Assembly (NCBI GenBank): GCA_029881775.1
Contig: JAOULY010000051.1
Span: 1-8,879 of the forward strand
Direction: 5' to 3'
From: Gammaproteobacteria bacterium
GTDB taxonomy: Bacteria > Pseudomonadota > Gammaproteobacteria > UBA9214
DNA length: 8,879 bases
Under the pieces are notes generated by a model. The model did not search any database and was not told the origin of the DNA. It was given only the letters and a program-made list of their open reading frames with translations. The position numbers and the translations under genes are program-made. This document shows positions 6,400 to 8,879 of this stretch, piece by piece. Position 1 is the stretch's first letter, and each line of letters starts with the position of its first letter.

Positions 6400-8879
6400 A
6401 TGTCAGAAGTCACAGTTAAACAATTCGCCGAGGTAGTCGGTGTGCCGCCGGACCGCTTGCTGGTCCAGCTGGGAGAAGCAGGCCTCCAGGTCAGCGACGA
6501 GAATTCGACTATTTCTGATAGCGAGAAGACACAGTTGCTTGATTTTCTGCGCAAGAGTCATGGCAAGCGCGGTGCGCTGTCATCGGCCGGTCCCAGCAAG
6601 ATTTCCCTGAAACGCAAGACGCAGAGCGAACTGCGCTCGAAGGTGCCCGCAGGCCGCGGTCCGGCGGGTCGTGGCGCAATGCGTGCCACCCGACCGGAAG
6701 CACGAACGGTTTCGGTCGAGGTTCGCAAGAAACGGACATATGTGAAGCGTGCAGACCTGGTCGCCGAAGAGCAGGAACGGCTTGACCTGGAGGCAGAGGA
6801 GCAGGCACGCCGGCAGGCTGAAATCGATGCGCTTGACGCCGAGGTAAAGGCAAAGCAGGAAGCGGCGCGCAAGAAGCAGGAAGAAGAAAAGGCCGCCGAA
6901 GAGAGTCGTCTGCAGGAAGAGCGCGAAGCGCGCAAACAGGCAGCCGAGGCGGCTGAAGAGGCGCGCAAGCAGTCACTGGCAGCAGCCGAAGCACGCACCA
7001 AGGCGGAAGCCGAAGGCACGCGTCAGCGTAAAACAGGCGAAGTCGACCGCAAGGGACGCCATGACGACAAGGGTACCAAGTACGGCCGCAAGGAATTGCA
7101 TGTCGCGGCCGGCAAGGGCGGCCGTCGCAAGAAAAAGGCCAGGCCGTCACGTCGTGTCACGATCGAGTCGACCGGTGAGCACGGTTTCGAACGTCCGACC
7201 GCAACGGTTGTGCATGAGGTAGGCATTCCCGAGAGTATTCCGGTATCCGAACTGGCACGGAAGATGTCCGTCAAATCGGCGGAAGTTATCAAGATACTGA
7301 TGCAGATGGGCGTCATGGCGACCATTAACCAGGTGCTGGACCAGGATACGGCGACGCTGGTTGTCGAAGAGATGGGGCATGTTGCCAGGCCGATGCAGGA
7401 CAATGCACTGGAAGTGGAGCTGAAGCAGCAGGTCGCGGAAATTACCGGCGATCTGCAGCCGCGTCCGCCGGTGGTTACGATCATGGGCCATGTCGACCAT
7501 GGCAAGACCTCGCTGCTCGATTATATTCGCGCCGCAAAAGTTGCCGAGGGCGAGGCCGGCGGTATCACGCAGCATATCGGTGCCTATCATGTCGAAACAG
7601 ACAAGGGCATGATCAGTTTCCTTGATACGCCCGGCCACGCGGCCTTTACTGCCATGCGTGCGCGCGGCGCCAAAGTGACCGATATCGTGATCCTGGTCGT
7701 TGCCGCGGATGATGGCGTCAAGCCACAGACCCAGGAAGCCATCAAGCATGCCAAGGCGGCCGGTGTGCCGCTGATCATTGCCATCAACAAGATGGACAAG
7801 CCGGAAGCGGACCCGGACCGCGTCAAGAATGAAATGGCTGCACAGCAAGTCGTGCCGGAGGACTGGGGCGGTGACACCATGTTCATACCGGTGTCCGCCA
7901 AGACCGGTGAAGGTGTGGATGACTTGCTGGATGCCGTGTTACTGCAGGCAGAACTGCTCGAACTCAAGGCGGTACACGACTGCCCGGCGACCGGCATCGT
8001 GGTCGAGTCCAGTCTCGACAAGGGCCGTGGTGCAGTGGCGACAGTGCTGGTGCAAAACGGCGTGCTGCACAAGGGCGACCTGATACTGACCGGTACGGAA
8101 TACGGTCGCGTACGCGCCATGTTCGACGAAACCGGTGCCCAGATCGACGCGGCAGGACCTTCCATGCCGGCACTGGTTCTCGGGCTGTCAGCCGTGCCCG
8201 ACGCCGGTGACGAGGTCATCGTCGTTGCAGACGAGCGCAAGGCGCGCGAGCTGGCGCAATTGCGTTCCGAGCGATCGCGCGATGCACGGCTCGCCAAGCA
8301 ACAGCAGGCGCGGCTTGATGATATTTTCGCCCAGGCCAGGGACGGACAGACCCCCAGTGTCAATATCGTGCTGAAGGCGGACGTGCAGGGTAGTGCGGAA
8401 GCGCTCAGCGAAGCGCTGACCAAGCTCACCTCCGAGGAAGAAGACGTCAAGGTGAAGGTGGTGTCCAGCGGTGTTGGCGGCATCAACGAGTCAGACGTCA
8501 ACCTGGCGGTTGCATCGAACGCGATCGTTATCGGTTTCAACGTGCGTGCGGATGCGTCCTCGAAGCGACTGATCGAGGAAAATAATATTGACCTGAAATA
8601 TTACAGTGTCATTTACAACGCAATCGATGACGTCAAGGCGGCTGCCAGTGGCATGCTTGCGCCGGAAGTGCGTGAAGAGATTATCGGCCTGGCCGAGGTC
8701 AAGGAAGTATTCCGTTCCCGCAAGCTGGGCGATATCGCCGGCTGTATCGTGGTAGACGGTGTGGTACGCCGCAGTTCACCGATTCGCGTGCTGCGTGACA
8801 ACGTGGTGATTTACGAAGGCGAACTCGAATCACTGCGGCGCTTCAAGGACGATGTCAACGAGGTCAAGGCGGGTACCGA
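6400..8879 (+). CDS. infB: Translation initiation factor IF-2 (3' partial)
   Basis: IF2 is the GTPase that brings fMet-tRNA to the 30S subunit and promotes subunit joining. The ATG at 6400 is preceded by GAGG-type sites at 6385-6393, one touching the nusA stop (TGAGGAG), consistent with coupled translation. The frame is open to the window edge, 826 codons. The last residues, ESLRRFKDDVNEVKAGT, match E. coli IF2 about 30-35 residues before its end, so only the tip is missing. Residues 1-55 are the IF2 N-terminal domain, and RKKRTYVKR near 110-118 is conserved. Residues about 120-208 form a long Glu/Ala/Arg-rich helical linker. GTPase motifs are GHVDHGKT (363-370), DTPGH (409-413), NKMD (463-466) and SAK (499-501). 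Domains II and III and much of the fMet-tRNA-binding C-terminal part follow (VLRDNVVIYEGELESLRRF). All key residues are present. Confidence 0.98.
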   Translation, partial: MSEVTVKQFAEVVGVPPDRLLVQLGEAGLQVSDENSTISDSEKTQLLDFLRKSHGKRGALSSAGPSKISLKRKTQSELRSKVPAGRGPAGRGAMRATRPEARTVSVEVRKKRTYVKRADLVAEEQERLDLEAEEQARRQAEIDALDAEVKAKQEAARKKQEEEKAAEESRLQEEREARKQAAEAAEEARKQSLAAAEARTKAEAEGTRQRKTGEVDRKGRHDDKGTKYGRKELHVAAGKGGRRKKKARPSRRVTIESTGEHGFERPTATVVHEVGIPESIPVSELARKMSVKSAEVIKILMQMGVMATINQVLDQDTATLVVEEMGHVARPMQDNALEVELKQQVAEITGDLQPRPPVVTIMGHVDHGKTSLLDYIRAAKVAEGEAGGITQHIGAYHVETDKGMISFLDTPGHAAFTAMRARGAKVTDIVILVVAADDGVKPQTQEAIKHAKAAGVPLIIAINKMDKPEADPDRVKNEMAAQQVVPEDWGGDTMFIPVSAKTGEGVDDLLDAVLLQAELLELKAVHDCPATGIVVESSLDKGRGAVATVLVQNGVLHKGDLILTGTEYGRVRAMFDETGAQIDAAGPSMPALVLGLSAVPDAGDEVIVVADERKARELAQLRSERSRDARLAKQQQARLDDIFAQARDGQTPSVNIVLKADVQGSAEALSEALTKLTSEEEDVKVKVVSSGVGGINESDVNLAVASNAIVIGFNVRADASSKRLIEENNIDLKYYSVIYNAIDDVKAAASGMLAPEVREEIIGLAEVKEVFRSRKLGDIAGCIVVDGVVRRSSPIRVLRDNVVIYEGELESLRRFKDDVNEVKAGT

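Noticed and set aside
6760..7023. Glu/Ala/Arg-rich region of IF2 as an inserted repeat or foreign segment
   Set aside because: A charged helical linker of this kind is normal between the N-terminal and GTPase domains of proteobacterial IF2.
7587..8540. Long (317-residue) minus-strand open frame opposite infB, and similar ones opposite nusA and the kinase
   Set aside because: They lie fully antisense to clearly conserved genes and their Ser/Arg/Ala-rich low-complexity translations resemble no protein. They are by-products of the codon bias of the real genes.

Overview
The window looks like a chromosomal segment of a gammaproteobacterium. The strongest evidence is the order initiator tRNA (metY) - rimP - nusA - infB, which matches the Escherichia coli metY-rimP-nusA-infB cluster, together with NusA and IF2 sequences that follow the E. 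coli proteins closely (NusA with two C-terminal acidic repeats, IF2 with the GHVDHGKT P-loop). All genes read on the + strand and codon use looks even throughout. I see no insertion sequence, CRISPR array, integrase or other sign of recent gene transfer. The species cannot be named from this sequence.

Layout. 1-1931: the 3' part of a CHASE2-type membrane sensor histidine kinase; its start lies before the window. 1932-2136: a spacer with weak promoter-like elements. 2137-3675: an outer-membrane-type lipoprotein made of twelve exact-length 23-residue repeats in four modules of three, ending in a peptidoglycan-binding domain. 3676-4131: 456 bases without a credible gene. This stretch holds a strong terminator for the lipoprotein gene, a terminator-ended folded element that may be a small RNA, a second strong terminator, a long imperfect inverted repeat, and a good sigma70 promoter with a GC-rich discriminator just before the tRNA. 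4132-4208: initiator tRNA-fMet. 4209-4352: a palindrome, an extended -10 promoter and a terminator-like hairpin within a larger inverted repeat, together a likely attenuated leader. 4353-8879: rimP, nusA and infB, closely spaced as an operon; infB runs off the right edge about 30-35 codons before its expected end.

How the genes work together. The right half is a translation and transcription control operon: initiator tRNA and IF2 start protein synthesis, RimP matures the 30S subunit, and NusA controls pausing, termination and antitermination. A terminator-like leader before rimP fits autoregulation through NusA, as proposed for the gammaproteobacterial rimP leader. The left half is unrelated envelope and signalling material: a sensor kinase without a visible response regulator, and a repeat lipoprotein that probably ties the outer membrane to peptidoglycan.

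No new multi-gene system such as a defence, mobile or biosynthetic locus is visible. The parts most worth a second look are the strictly periodic repeat lipoprotein and the structured noncoding stretch between it and rimP.
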